From the NCBI RefSeq assembly GCF_009664975.1, contig NZ_WJXB01000011.1, positions 62,001 through 126,000 of the forward strand: a stretch of DNA of 64,000 nucleotides. Reading direction: 5' to 3'. The position numbers were made by a program, and so were the translations under genes. Each line of letters starts with the position of its first letter. Positions within the stretch are counted from its first letter, which is position 1. The notes beneath the pieces were generated by a model. It did no database searches. It saw only the letters and a program-made list of their open reading frames with translations, and was not told the DNA's origin. Of the stretch, positions 44,230-54,198 are shown piece by piece. This DNA is from Paenibacillus monticola. GTDB taxonomy: Bacteria; Bacillota; Bacilli; Paenibacillales; Paenibacillaceae.

Positions 44230-45855
44230 TTATTTCACCCGGAACGTTGTAGCCGAGAACTTGTAGATAAGGAATAATGCAATGATCATATATACCAAAG
44301 TGGCCAGCAGCACAATTAGTACAAAATAGACTGGTGTACTTTGAAATTGGATACTAACAAAACCTATTGCTAACACAATGCTGTTAACAATCGTGAAGAG
44401 TGGGTTCTTTACTCCCAGTTCTGTGCTATAAGGCTGAAAGATATAATACATAAATAGATGATGTACCGAAAAGAACAGTGACAAACAAAGAATGGTGATC
44501 CAGATGATGATAACATCTGCTAAGGCCCAATCTGCACCGGATAGCAGTATCAGTGAAGTTCCTGCTACGCTTATGGCGGCGGCTAGAAGAAGATTAAGTC
44601 TGATTAATTTGAAGAGGCGAATTGTAAAATTGTGCAGGATAGCCGCACGTTTACGGTAAAATCCATAACGCAGCAGACTAAGGTCACAATTATTAAACAA
44701 TCCCCTGCAGAGCCGCTCCCCTATAGAAGTGTAATTCATTATGATTAGGAATATCGGTAGGTTACTCATTAAATAAGGAACTCCCTTGGAAGAAGTCTCC
44801 GGAGATACCAAAATAGTGATGATCCCAATCAGAAAGAACACCAGGACGATTACTAGTCGCCTTTGCATGGGCTGTATTATCAAACGTTTATGCCTTGAGA
44901 AAAAGATAGCGTTCAGGTACGCGTACCCTTTCTTTCCCTCCCATTGACTTGATCGCAAATGTTCTGCAGTATAGTCCTGTTCTATGGTCTGTACATTCTT
45001 CACCCTTGATTCTTTCATCATGCGTCCCACATCAAGCAGAGGTTCGTCTCGCTTCGTCACCGCATCAACAGCCTCACGATAGTCTGGATACCGCGCAATA
45101 TAAATACCCGCTGCAATTCCTAACACCAGAATTACAAGAGTCAAGGGCACACTAAACAATTGGGTAGTACTGATTAATGCTTCTTCTAGATAAAGAGGCA
45201 GGTATGCCAGCAGAAAGCCTACACCGATCACCGACCAAACCCAATTCAATTTCTTAGCCAGCACGATTCCTTTTTTGGCAAAAAGCCAGAGATTAAGGGC
45301 CTCGGTTATGGTACGCCAAGCCGTTAATAACAACGCCAGCATGGCTCCCTGCCAGACTGGAGCACCCAGTAGTGAAGCAAACACCATCATTGGGGGTAGA
45401 AAATACAGCAGAAAAGTCAGACCCTGAAGCGTCAACGTAGCACGCATATAGTCAGATGCAGGCAACCTCATCAGCTTCACGCAGATGTATTTATCCCGCT
45501 TTGGTTCCATAATAAAAACATTCGAAACTGCAGCAACAATAAAACTTAAGAACAGCACGATATGTAGATACAACTGATACTGTTCTTTAATGGGAAGTTC
45601 ACTGCTAGTAAGAATAACAGGCCCATAGATTAGAATTCCTATATAGGCGAATTTGGACATAAATCCCCACAGTACCTTCAATATGAATACAATTACGGAA
45701 AAAGTACGTTTGAGCACAGCATTGGCATAAATATCATCCTTCAACAACTTCCCAAGCATAGGAATTCTCTTGAAGTAATATATAAAGCGATTAGTACCGG
45801 ACGCGCTTCTAATATCCAATATACTGCTTAATGTTCTAATCATCACTGCCATCAC
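44230..45855 (-). CDS. ABC transporter permease (multi-TM, ABC-2-like)
   Basis: 541 residues with about twelve hydrophobic helices separated by short charged loops. No periplasmic domain. It overlaps the stop of the upstream ATPase gene by 20 bases, so it belongs to the same operon. The start is uncertain: GTG at 45855 or ATG a few codons later, none with a strong site. The substrate is unknown; it resembles bacitracin/lantibiotic-type or EcsB-like membrane components in general form only. Its ATPase has an in-frame stop, so the pair may be inactive. Confidence 0.7.
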   Translation of the reverse strand: MMAVMIRTLSSILDIRSASGTNRFIYYFKRIPMLGKLLKDDIYANAVLKRTFSVIVFILKVLWGFMSKFAYIGILIYGPVILTSSELPIKEQYQLYLHIVLFLSFIVAAVSNVFIMEPKRDKYICVKLMRLPASDYMRATLTLQGLTFLLYFLPPMMVFASLLGAPVWQGAMLALLLTAWRTITEALNLWLFAKKGIVLAKKLNWVWSVIGVGFLLAYLPLYLEEALISTTQLFSVPLTLVILVLGIAAGIYIARYPDYREAVDAVTKRDEPLLDVGRMMKESRVKNVQTIEQDYTAEHLRSSQWEGKKGYAYLNAIFFSRHKRLIIQPMQRRLVIVLVFFLIGIITILVSPETSSKGVPYLMSNLPIFLIIMNYTSIGERLCRGLFNNCDLSLLRYGFYRKRAAILHNFTIRLFKLIRLNLLLAAAISVAGTSLILLSGADWALADVIIIWITILCLSLFFSVHHLFMYYIFQPYSTELGVKNPLFTIVNSIVLAIGFVSIQFQSTPVYFVLIVLLATLVYMIIALFLIYKFSATTFRVK

Positions 45856-46543
45856 TTAATAAGCCTATAATCTGCTCTTCAAATGCTGGACTATGCAAGG
45901 TGTCGGCTGGTATTGCCTGAAGCAGTCCATGATTCAGGATGACAAGCTCATCACAGAGATCGGCAGCAAGCTGTAATATATGCGTGGAGAAGATAATGAT
46001 ATGATCCTGTTTCATCTCGCGCAGCAGCTTCTTAATCTCAAGTGCAACGATAACATCAAAAGAGGTTAAGGGCTCATCAAGCAAGATCACTGGTGGTCGG
46101 GTAATGATAAAACAGAGCATTTGGATCTTATTCTTCATGCCATGAGAATAGCCTTTAATCAGCCGATGACGATCTTCCTGACCGAACTTAATAATGGCAA
46201 AATAGTCGTCAATAGTCTTGGTCGGGTCAATCTTATCCAGGTTGATATCCATATAAAATTTCAAAAACTCATACCCGGTCAGAAATTCCGGCAAGATAGG
46301 AAGTGAAAATATATAGCCGACATCCTCATCGCCAAGCGGCTGGCTTAGCTCCTCTTTGCGTAAAAAGGCTGCGCCACTGTCCATCTTGATCTCCCCGCTC
46401 AAGCAGTTGAAGAGAGAGGTTTTGCCAGCACCATTACGTCCCAAGAGACCTTAAATTTTCCCTTTTTCAAAGGTGAAGTCTATCCCCTTAAGAACCTTCT
46501 TCCCATCAAAATCTTTATGGATATTGTCTAATATCAGCTCCAT
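45836..46543 (-). pseudogene. ABC transporter ATPase with in-frame nonsense codon before Walker A
   Basis: From ATG at 46543 the frame reads a normal ABC N-terminus (LILDNIHKDFDGKKVLKGIDFTFEKGKI-like), then TAA at 46451-46453 exactly where Tyr precedes GLLGRNGAGKTS in relatives. The rest is intact: Walker A GRNGAGKT, FGQEDRHRLIKGYSHGMKNKIQML signature region, Walker B VILLDEPLTSFD and an H-loop (FSTHILQLA). One base change from a Tyr codon explains it. A shorter protein could start at TTG 46444 but would lack the first strand. Pseudogene is preferred, sequencing error possible. Overlaps the permease. Confidence 0.8.
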
Positions 46544-46582
46544 GCATTTTACCGTCCGATCATCCTTATTTGGCCTAATAAT

Positions 46583-46617
46583 AAGATCTGCCCGGCATCA
46601 TTCGCCGGACAGATCTT
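46583..46617 (-). terminator. Terminator after floT
   Basis: AAGATCTGTCCGG / CCGGGCAGATCTT stem around a small loop, followed by a weak AT-rich run (ATTATTAGG). Confidence 0.7.
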
Positions 46618-46637
46618 GAGTCACTTTATCTAAACAA

Positions 46638-48215
46638 CTATTCTTCCAACTCTTTCGCTACAGAAGTCACGGCTTGTGGTGCAGATGATACTGGTATCTC
46701 CTGCTTAGCCAGTACTGCTGGTACAGCAAGAGCTGCCGACCCTGCCAGCACTCCTGCGGATTTATGTGTCAGACTTCGAATTAATTCCTCCACATCAATA
46801 CCGGATACGCTTTTCAACATTTCAGGTGCGGTTGACATCAATTCAGTAACATAGTTGCTTACCCTTGCTGCGCCTGCACCATTACCAGTATCGACTACAG
46901 TCAACTTATCGATGGATGCCAATGGTTTGGCAATCTGACCTGCCAGCTCAGGCAGCATTTTTAAGACGATATCGAGAATTGCAGCCTCCCCGAATTTCTG
47001 GAACGCCTCGGCCAACTTTTGCTTTGCTTCTGCTTCCGCTGATCCACGCAACCGGATAACCTCGGCATCCGCCGTACCTTTTGCAAGCTCAGCGTCAGCT
47101 GCAGCCTGACCCTCCAGACGTTTCTGTGCTGACGTTGCTTTTGCCTGCGTCTCAATACTGTACTGAAGCGCATCTGCTTCACGCATTCTCTTCGACTTAT
47201 CGGCTTCTGCTGCCTGCTCTACTGCGTAACGGTCAGCCTCAGACTTCTTTTTCACCTCAGCGTCATATTGCTTCTCGCGAATCAAAATCTCCTTATCCTG
47301 CAGATCGATTTCCCGCATCTTACGAACCAACTCGACCTTCATTTGCTCTTCGACAACGGTCTGCTTACCGCGTGCTTCCTGAATAAAATAGGCCTGATCC
47401 GCTTCCGCCTTGGCCGTATCCTGATCTCTCTTAAAGGCAGCAACCTTCAGTTGATTCTCCTTGGAGGCTTCGGCAATGTTCGTATCGCGCAACAACTCAG
47501 CCTTCTGGCCTTCCTCTTCGGCCGCAGCCTTCTGAATCCGCGAATCACGTACTGCCTGCGCTTCAGCGATCTCTGCATCCCGTTTCACTGCCGCTATACG
47601 CGGCTTGCCCAGCGCTTCAAGATAACCATGCTTGTCACGAATATCCTTGATCGTAAAAGAAACAATCTGCAAACCCATTTTTTTGAGATCCCGTGCCGCC
47701 ACACCCTGTACCTCTTGTGCGAATCGGTCACGATTACTATAAACTTCCTCTACAGTCATCGTACCCAGAATAGCCCTGAGATGTCCTTCCAACACTTCCT
47801 GAGCCGAGCTCTTTAGTGACTCGATAGGCTTACCCATAAATTGTTCCGCCGCCGTAGCTATATCCTCAGTAGAGCTCCCAACTTTGATAATAGCGACGCC
47901 GTCAGCGAGAACTGGAACGCCCTGCTCGGTATATACCTCTGGTGTAGTGATTTCCAGTTTGTGCGATAGCAGCGACATAAATTCCGCTTTCTGAAATATG
48001 GGTAAAATAAACGTCCCACCGCCGCGTACAATTTTGATTTTACGGCCTGATCCATCATCTGAAAGATGATTTTTTCCTAAAAAGGCCCCTGTAACAATCA
48101 TTCCTTCATCCGGTCCTACGGTTTTGAAGCGGGCCCAGAAGGCCAACCCCAGCACAAACAGAACAGCAACTACTACTGCAGGAATAAACATATAATCAGG
48201 TATGCCAAAATACAT
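46638..48215 (-). CDS. floT: Flotillin (FloT/YuaG-like)
   Basis: 525 residues. N-terminal TM hairpin (6-26), a PHB/SPFH domain (about 30-200), and a long Ala/Glu/Lys-rich coiled coil with the EA repeats of flotillins (AEIAEAQAVRDSRIQKAAAEEEGQ-type), ending in a hydrophobic region. Scaffolds functional membrane microdomains. ATG overlaps the last base of the nfeD stop, so the genes are co-translated, as yuaF-yuaG in B. subtilis. Confidence 0.93.
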   Translation of the reverse strand: MYFGIPDYMFIPAVVVAVLFVLGLAFWARFKTVGPDEGMIVTGAFLGKNHLSDDGSGRKIKIVRGGGTFILPIFQKAEFMSLLSHKLEITTPEVYTEQGVPVLADGVAIIKVGSSTEDIATAAEQFMGKPIESLKSSAQEVLEGHLRAILGTMTVEEVYSNRDRFAQEVQGVAARDLKKMGLQIVSFTIKDIRDKHGYLEALGKPRIAAVKRDAEIAEAQAVRDSRIQKAAAEEEGQKAELLRDTNIAEASKENQLKVAAFKRDQDTAKAEADQAYFIQEARGKQTVVEEQMKVELVRKMREIDLQDKEILIREKQYDAEVKKKSEADRYAVEQAAEADKSKRMREADALQYSIETQAKATSAQKRLEGQAAADAELAKGTADAEVIRLRGSAEAEAKQKLAEAFQKFGEAAILDIVLKMLPELAGQIAKPLASIDKLTVVDTGNGAGAARVSNYVTELMSTAPEMLKSVSGIDVEELIRSLTHKSAGVLAGSAALAVPAVLAKQEIPVSSAPQAVTSVAKELEE

Positions 48216-48751
48216 TAAGAACCCTCTCCTCTTCTATCTTCGAATTCTGTTACAAGGGCTACACCTTCGCGCACTTCCACTACAACAATCTTCATCCCGA
48301 CCGGAATGGATTGATGCTCGAAGCTTGCCGCCGTATGCAGAGTGTTGCCTGCGCCGAACTTTACCATAATCTCGCCATAACCCTTGGAGGGAATAGGAAC
48401 CGTAATTTCCCCAATCTTACCGGGCAGATCTTGCATGGAGAAACCGTTAGACACCTCGCTTTTGTCCATCGTCTTCACAACTCCAAAGTATAGGAGCACC
48501 CCTATAAAGGCGGCACTCAGCAGGGAAAGGGCAACGATTGACCCAGCCTCTAGTCCACTATAGCGGGTAAGCAGAACACCCACTCCGCCAAACACGGTCA
48601 CTCCCCCTGCTAGAACAGTAGAATTGAGAAAATCAAAGGACAGCAGATCAAAAATCCCGCCCAGTGCATTTCCGATCAGATCCCCCACCAAAACGCTGAC
48701 AATAGCAAAAATGACGCCCAGCGCCAAGCAGCCCAAATACAGCGTTAGCAT
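48215..48751 (-). CDS. NfeD-family membrane protein (YuaF-like)
   Basis: 178 residues: membrane helices at about 4-26, 42-66 and 70-95, followed by a soluble C-terminal OB-fold domain (about 110-175) typical of NfeD partners of flotillin. Immediately upstream of floT. Preceded by an ECF-type promoter, matching the sigma-W control of yuaFG in B. subtilis. Confidence 0.88.
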   Translation of the reverse strand: MLTLYLGCLALGVIFAIVSVLVGDLIGNALGGIFDLLSFDFLNSTVLAGGVTVFGGVGVLLTRYSGLEAGSIVALSLLSAAFIGVLLYFGVVKTMDKSEVSNGFSMQDLPGKIGEITVPIPSKGYGEIMVKFGAGNTLHTAASFEHQSIPVGMKIVVVEVREGVALVTEFEDRRGEGS

Positions 48752-48795
48752 AAATCTCTCCTCCTGTCTTAATTCCGGACTGTCATACTACTGTA

Positions 48796-48822
48796 AACGT
48801 TTGGAGTGCGTCCCTGGTTTCA
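48796..48822 (-). promoter_or_regulatory. ECF (sigma-W-like) promoter of nfeD-floT
   Basis: TGAAAC (48817-48822), 17 bases, CGTT (48796-48799) on the minus strand, close to the sigma-W consensus TGAAAC-N16-CGTA. About 45 bases ahead of the nfeD ATG. Confidence 0.65.
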
Positions 48823-48862
48823 CAATCTTTGGGTTTTATTCCATAGAAAATTTTGGAAATCA

Positions 48863-48894
48863 ACAAAAAAAGCCGCTCCATGTGGGAGCGGCTT
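48863..48894 (-). terminator. Terminator of the alcohol dehydrogenase gene
   Basis: AAGCCGCTCC / GGAGCGGCTT stem with TTTTTTT after it on the minus strand; 25 bases past the stop. Confidence 0.92.
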
Positions 48895-48918
48895 CCTTAT
48901 TTCTAAAGTTTCTTTGCT

Positions 48919-50082
48919 TTACAAAGCCAGTTTGTAAATTTCTACTACATCTTCGCGCTCAAGCTTGCGGAAATTACCGAACGGTCCGAAACGAACGGCC
49001 TTGTCCGCCATATTGCCAATCTCGCTATCATCAATATCGTAATCCCCCAACACCTTGGGAGCACCAATTGAATCCCAGAAGCTACGCAGAGCTTCAATAC
49101 CTTCAAGACCGATCACTTCGTCGGTTTTGCCGGAAGGATCAACACCGAACACATTTACCGCAAGCTGGCGGAAACGGGACGGATTCGTGTTGAGGTTATA
49201 TTTCATCCACTGCGGGAACAGGATAGCCAAACCTCCACCATGCGGAATATCGTATACAGCCGATACTGCATGCTCAATATTGTGGGTAGCCCAATCTCCG
49301 GCAAAACCCATACTAACCATGCCATTAAGCGCCATCGTTCCACAATACATGATCGTCTCGCGCAGCTCGTAGTTATTCAGATCTTCGATCAACTTCGGTG
49401 CAGTGTCGATGACTGTGCGCAGCAATGTCTCGCAGAAGCCATCCTGTACCGTAGTATTGCCATCGGTATGGAAATAATGCTCTAGAACATGCGACATGAT
49501 ATCAACCATTCCATAGACAGTCTGATCACGTGGCAACGAGAAGGTATTCTCGGGATCTAGGATTGAGAATGCCGGGAACGCATGAACGCTTCCCCAGCCC
49601 ATCTTCTCCTGAGTGACTTCGTTCGTGATCACAGAGCCATTGTTCATTTCAGAACCGGTAGCTGCCATTGTAAGCACTGTACCCAGTGGCAACGCGCCCT
49701 TTGGAGCCGCCTTACGCTCTACAAAGTCCCACATGTCGCCCTCGTATTTCGCTCCAACCGCAACTGCCTTGGCACAATCCAGCACACTTCCGCCGCCAAC
49801 GGCAAGAATAAGATCGATGTTATGTTCATGACACAGCGCTACACCGGTATGTACGGTAGACAGACGAGGATTCGGTTCTACTCCGGCCAACTCGGTAACT
49901 ACTGCACCAATGGCATTTAATTGAGCAATTACTTTATCGTACAAGCCACTGCGTTTGATACTGCCGCCGCCGTACATCAGAAGTACATTTTTTCCGAATT
50001 TCGGCACTTCAAGCTTTAATGCTTCCAGTGTACCTTGTCCGAATATCAGCTTGGTCGGATTATAAAATTCAAATTTACGCAT
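48919..50082 (-). CDS. Iron-containing alcohol dehydrogenase (YugJ/BdhA-like)
   Basis: 387 residues. NAD(P)-binding GGGSVLDCAKA, and metal ligands in MVDIMSHVLEHYFH and in DWATHNIEHAVSAVYDIPHGGGLA, the two His motifs of the iron-ADH family. Close to NADPH-dependent butanol dehydrogenases, so it probably reduces aldehydes to alcohols, or the reverse, in the cytoplasm. Monocistronic with its own terminator. Confidence 0.92.
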   Translation of the reverse strand: MRKFEFYNPTKLIFGQGTLEALKLEVPKFGKNVLLMYGGGSIKRSGLYDKVIAQLNAIGAVVTELAGVEPNPRLSTVHTGVALCHEHNIDLILAVGGGSVLDCAKAVAVGAKYEGDMWDFVERKAAPKGALPLGTVLTMAATGSEMNNGSVITNEVTQEKMGWGSVHAFPAFSILDPENTFSLPRDQTVYGMVDIMSHVLEHYFHTDGNTTVQDGFCETLLRTVIDTAPKLIEDLNNYELRETIMYCGTMALNGMVSMGFAGDWATHNIEHAVSAVYDIPHGGGLAILFPQWMKYNLNTNPSRFRQLAVNVFGVDPSGKTDEVIGLEGIEALRSFWDSIGAPKVLGDYDIDDSEIGNMADKAVRFGPFGNFRKLEREDVVEIYKLAL

Positions 50083-50180
50083 ATGTGCAGCCTCCGTTAA
50101 ATCATTAATGTGATGCCTTTCATATTATAGACTTCTCGATTGCAGCTTTCAAATACGATAGTCATCAGGCAAACAACAAA

Positions 50181-50223
50181 GAAACCGCTCCTAAATGAAA
50201 GGGTCATAGGAAAGCACCGTTTC
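50181..50223 (-). terminator. Terminator of the gal operon
   Basis: On the minus strand GAAACGGTGCTTTCCTA pairs (with bulges) with TAGGAGCGGTTTC, followed by TTTGTTGTTTG. 45 bases past galT. Confidence 0.65.
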
Positions 50224-50267
50224 AACAAGGGCGATTTCTAGGTCTTGATCAGAGATAGAGCCTATGG

Positions 50268-51854
50268 TTATAGGCTATTAACGCCGAAGCTCTTCACAAA
50301 ACGGCGGAAAGCTGCTTGGCCTTCCGGTGTCCGCTTATAAACGCCAGCGTGTTCAAGGATATGTGTGAATTTAATGCCTACCTCATTCTGTACAATTTTG
50401 ATGGCTTCCTCACGGGCTAGTGCTGTACCAAACCGTTCTACCAGTTCTTGAGCCCAAGCTGCATGTTGCGCAAGAGGATGGTTCGTCTCGTTCTTCACGG
50501 CCTCATACACAGCAGTATCTCCGGCAAGAATACCGGCAATGGCATCAAGCTCTTCCTTAAGACGTCCCGGCAGGATGGCCAGTCCCATGACCTCAATCAG
50601 GCCGATATTTTCTTTCTTGATATGATGCATCTTCCGATGCGGGTGAAAAATCCCTTCGGGATATAACTCGCTGGTCCGGTTATTGCGCAGCACAAGATCC
50701 ATCTCAAAGCTGCCATCATCACCCCGTCGCACAATAGGCGTAACGGTATTATGCGGCTGTGTCTCACCATCAACTTCACTAAAGGCAAGCACTTCAGCCT
50801 CCGGATCACTGTAAACCTTCCATGCCTCATAAATCGCATTTCCGCACTCTAACAGAACGGCTGGATCTTCTCCGTTCAGGCGCAATACGGACATTGGCCA
50901 TTTCACTATACTCAGGCTAACACCCGGATAAGCCGCATGAGTGAACGTAGCTTCCTTTGGCGCCTTCTGGATCGGGAACGTGTGGCGCCCGCCCTGAAAG
51001 TGATCATGAGTCAGAATGGAGCCGCCCACAATCGGCAAATCAGCATTGGAGCCTATAAAATAATGCGGGAATGACTCCACAAAGCCAAGCAGGCGCTTTA
51101 GAGAATCCTTAGTTAGCTTCATCGGCACATGATCATGGTGGAACACGATACAGTGCTCATTGTAGTACACATAAGGTGAGTACTGAAAAAACCACTTTTC
51201 CTGATTCAGCTCCAACGGAATGATACGCAAATTCTGGCGTGGCGGGTGATTAACCCTTCCGGCATAACCGACGTTCTCACGGCAGAGCAGACATTTCGGA
51301 TAGACCGGTGGCGGAAGCAGGCGGGCCATGGCGATTTCCTTAGAGCTCTTCTCAGGCTTGGACAGATTGATCGTCATCTCGATGTCCCCATAGGGAGAAT
51401 CCTGCAGCCAGTAGACATTCTTAGAGATGCGGTCCATACGGATATAGTTCGAATCTATGCTTAGTTTATAAAAGCGGTCGGTCGCCGCAGAGATCCCCTG
51501 CTCAGCCGCCAGTCTGTAGAATTCAGCATTCACTTCAGAAGGGCGGGCCAGCAGTAAGCCCATAATTTTGGCATCCAGCAGATCACGGTAAGTGTCACTG
51601 TTCTCAGGAATCAGTCCGATTTCATAACCATAATCAATCAAGGCATCCAAGGGTGCTTGAGGGCTGTCCAGTGGCGCTTGATCAAAGACCTCGGCATACG
51701 GCTCACTAAAGCCGAACTGATCCAGCAATTCATTGCGGCTGTAGTCAAGGTCCGCCGGAGCAATAAGACTCTGATGCAGAGCGAATAACACCAGCTGTTC
51801 AATCGCATATAGTGCCTTCTGTGTGGCGGGCGTAGTTTCGTTCTCTTTAGGCAT
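50268..51854 (-). CDS. galT: Galactose-1-phosphate/UTP-hexose-1-phosphate uridylyltransferase (type 2)
   Basis: 528 residues from ATG at 51854, with GGGGAG seven bases upstream inside the end of galE. The size and the HDHFQGGRH active-site region mark the Firmicute GalT_2 class rather than the 350-residue enterobacterial enzyme. Transfers UMP between UDP-glucose and galactose-1-phosphate. Last gene of galK-galE-galT. Confidence 0.95.
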   Translation of the reverse strand: MPKENETTPATQKALYAIEQLVLFALHQSLIAPADLDYSRNELLDQFGFSEPYAEVFDQAPLDSPQAPLDALIDYGYEIGLIPENSDTYRDLLDAKIMGLLLARPSEVNAEFYRLAAEQGISAATDRFYKLSIDSNYIRMDRISKNVYWLQDSPYGDIEMTINLSKPEKSSKEIAMARLLPPPVYPKCLLCRENVGYAGRVNHPPRQNLRIIPLELNQEKWFFQYSPYVYYNEHCIVFHHDHVPMKLTKDSLKRLLGFVESFPHYFIGSNADLPIVGGSILTHDHFQGGRHTFPIQKAPKEATFTHAAYPGVSLSIVKWPMSVLRLNGEDPAVLLECGNAIYEAWKVYSDPEAEVLAFSEVDGETQPHNTVTPIVRRGDDGSFEMDLVLRNNRTSELYPEGIFHPHRKMHHIKKENIGLIEVMGLAILPGRLKEELDAIAGILAGDTAVYEAVKNETNHPLAQHAAWAQELVERFGTALAREEAIKIVQNEVGIKFTHILEHAGVYKRTPEGQAAFRRFVKSFGVNSL

Positions 51855-51855
51855 C

Positions 51856-52845
51856 TTAATTCTCCCCATACCCCTGTGGATTGGCAGAATGCCAGTTCCA
51901 GGCGCTTTGAATGATATCCTCAATATCCGCATGCTGCGGGTTCCAGCCCAGGATAGTACGGGCTTTGTCGGAGGAAGCTACCAGTACGGCCGGATCTCCA
52001 GCGCGGCGCTCCTGAATGACTACCGGAATCTCCAGACCGGTTACCTTCTTGGCCGTTTCAATCACTTGTTTAACCGAGAAGCCAAGTCCGTTACCGAGGT
52101 TGAAAATATTGCTGGCACTGCCGCTGCGCAGGTAGGTTACAGCACGGACATGGGCGTCAGCCAGATCGCTGACATGGATGTAGTCGCGCACACAGGTTCC
52201 GTCTTCTGTCGGATAGTCCTCTCCGAAGATAGCGATGTTAGTGCGCTGCTTCAGCGCGGTTTGCAGCACTAATGGAATGAGATGACTCTCGGGACGGTGG
52301 TCTTCGCCGATTTTGCCGCTTTCATGTGCGCCTGCAGCATTAAAGTAACGTAGGGCTACGTATTTGATGCCCAGTACTTTATCGAACCAGGCCATCATGC
52401 GTTCCATGGTCAGCTTGGTTTCTCCATACACATTCGCAGGTTCAGTGCGGTCTGTTTCCTCGATGGGCACCTTTTCCGGTTCGCCGTAGGTTGCAGCCGT
52501 GGAGGAGAATACAATCTTGGTTACACCAGCCTTTTGAATCGCCTCTAGAAGACACAAGGTGCCATATACGTTGTTGTCATAATATTTTACAGGGTCCGTC
52601 ATACTCTCACCAACCAGAGAACTAGCTGCAAAATGGATCACTGCATCAATCTCATTCTCGGAGAACAGCTTGGCCAGCAGTTCCTTGTCGCGCAGATCGC
52701 CTTCGTACAGCTTGCCGCCCAGCAGCGCTTCACGATGACCGGTCAACAGATTGTCGATGACCACCACTTCCTCGCCCCGTTTCAGCAGCTCTGCTACTGT
52801 ATGGGAACCAATATACCCTGCTCCACCCGTTACTAGAATCGCCAT
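51856..52845 (-). CDS. galE: UDP-glucose 4-epimerase
   Basis: 329 residues, SDR fold. NAD motif GGAGYIGSHT at residues 7-16, catalytic Ser-Thr in SSTAATYG and Tyr/Lys in VYGETKLTME, plus RYFNAAGAHESG. Interconverts UDP-glucose and UDP-galactose in the cytoplasm. One base from the galK stop and one base ahead of galT. Confidence 0.97.
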   Translation of the reverse strand: MAILVTGGAGYIGSHTVAELLKRGEEVVVIDNLLTGHREALLGGKLYEGDLRDKELLAKLFSENEIDAVIHFAASSLVGESMTDPVKYYDNNVYGTLCLLEAIQKAGVTKIVFSSTAATYGEPEKVPIEETDRTEPANVYGETKLTMERMMAWFDKVLGIKYVALRYFNAAGAHESGKIGEDHRPESHLIPLVLQTALKQRTNIAIFGEDYPTEDGTCVRDYIHVSDLADAHVRAVTYLRSGSASNIFNLGNGLGFSVKQVIETAKKVTGLEIPVVIQERRAGDPAVLVASSDKARTILGWNPQHADIEDIIQSAWNWHSANPQGYGEN

Positions 52846-52846
52846 C

Positions 52847-54034
52847 TTATTTCACTCCCTTCAGTTGTTCGACACCATTGCCGATGCCGCATACATAGAA
52901 CTCGCCAGCGAGACCGGATCTTGTCGTGTAAGCCTCTCCTACTTCGCGGATAAACCGCTCTACATCATCCTCATGCACCAGCGACACTGTGCAGCCGCCA
53001 AAGCCCGCACCCGTCATACGCGAACCAAGTGTTCCCGGAATGCGCTGGGCTTCTTCTACCATGATATCCAATTCAACACAGCTAACCTCGTACAGATCGC
53101 GTAGTGAAGCATGTGAATCGTTCATGTATTTCCCGAACTGCACCAGGTCATTCTTCTTCAGCACTTCTACAGAATCAAGCACCCGCTGATTTTCTTCCAC
53201 GACATGACGCGCGCGGTTGCGAACCGTCTCGTCCGTAATTTTGCCTTGATGCGCTTCAAATTGATCACGCTTGAGCTCTGCCAGGAAGGAGAGTGAAGGA
53301 ATCTCTTGTTGCAGAATAGATAGTGCCTCATCACACTGCTGGCGGCGTTCATTATACTTGGAGTCTACAAGACCTCTCTTCTTGTTTGTGTTGCCGATAA
53401 CCAGCTTGTAGGCACCAGTCACGAAAGGTACCAGCTCATATTCCAGCGTATCGCACATCAGCAGAATCGCATGATCCCGCTTGCCGTTGGCTACCGCGAA
53501 CTGATCCATAATTCCCGAATTCACACCCACATAATGGTTCTCTGCACGCTGAGATAGAAGAGCAATTTCTACTGTATCTGTATCTCCGCCTTCCATGGTC
53601 AACAAAGCGAAGGCCGTAACAACCTCAAGCGAAGCAGAGGAGGAAAGTCCTGAGCCATTCGGAATATCACCATGGAATAATAGATCATAGCCCTTTGATA
53701 CGGGATGATCCGTTTTTTTCAATTCCACCATTACACCCACTGGATAGTCAATCCACTCCCCCGTTTTAGCCTGACCAATTTCACTGTAATCGAGGGTGGC
53801 TTCATAAGGGAAATTCGTAGTTGCAAAAATTATTTTAGTGTCACTGCGTGGACGCACGATCAGCGTTGTGCCGAACTCCAGCGCTGCTGGCAGCACATAC
53901 CCTCCGTTATAATCCAAATGTTCTCCGATGAGATTAACCCGACCGGGTGCATAAAATACCTGTGCCTCTTGTTCGCTTTCTCCATACTTCTCGATAAATT
54001 TACGGTTAAGTTCCTGTATGCTCATTAATGCCAC
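52847..54034 (-). CDS. galK: Galactokinase
   Basis: 395 residues. GHMP kinase with GRVNLIGEHLDYNGG near the start, the ATP motif NGSGLSSSASLEV and the C-terminal MTGAGFGGCTVSLV. Phosphorylates galactose. The start is GTG at 54034 or ATG at 54025; AAAGGATG lies ahead of both. First gene of the operon, divergent from an AraC regulator. Confidence 0.96.
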   Translation of the reverse strand: MALMSIQELNRKFIEKYGESEQEAQVFYAPGRVNLIGEHLDYNGGYVLPAALEFGTTLIVRPRSDTKIIFATTNFPYEATLDYSEIGQAKTGEWIDYPVGVMVELKKTDHPVSKGYDLLFHGDIPNGSGLSSSASLEVVTAFALLTMEGGDTDTVEIALLSQRAENHYVGVNSGIMDQFAVANGKRDHAILLMCDTLEYELVPFVTGAYKLVIGNTNKKRGLVDSKYNERRQQCDEALSILQQEIPSLSFLAELKRDQFEAHQGKITDETVRNRARHVVEENQRVLDSVEVLKKNDLVQFGKYMNDSHASLRDLYEVSCVELDIMVEEAQRIPGTLGSRMTGAGFGGCTVSLVHEDDVERFIREVGEAYTTRSGLAGEFYVCGIGNGVEQLKGVK

Positions 54035-54095
54035 TTCATCCTTTCACTGTTGGGGGATTAAGTATTGCTGCCTTCTTGATTACATTATAATAAAA

Positions 54096-54110
54096 TCAGA
54101 CTTGCTCTGA
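54096..54110. promoter_or_regulatory. Small inverted repeat in the galK/araC divergent region
   Basis: TCAGA-cttgc-TCTGA, 60 bases ahead of galK. Could be an operator for the AraC protein; speculative. Confidence 0.3.
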
Positions 54111-54198
54111 TAATGCAATCATGTGTGTAATGTATGGATAAATGTGACTTTCCTTTGTATAATATAGAAATCGATATTTCCAGAAAGGCTGTCCAACG

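Noticed and set aside
48793..48806. cre-like TGTAAACGTTTGGA upstream of nfeD
   Set aside because: Two mismatches at key positions and it coincides with the -10 of the ECF promoter, so CcpA control is not supported.
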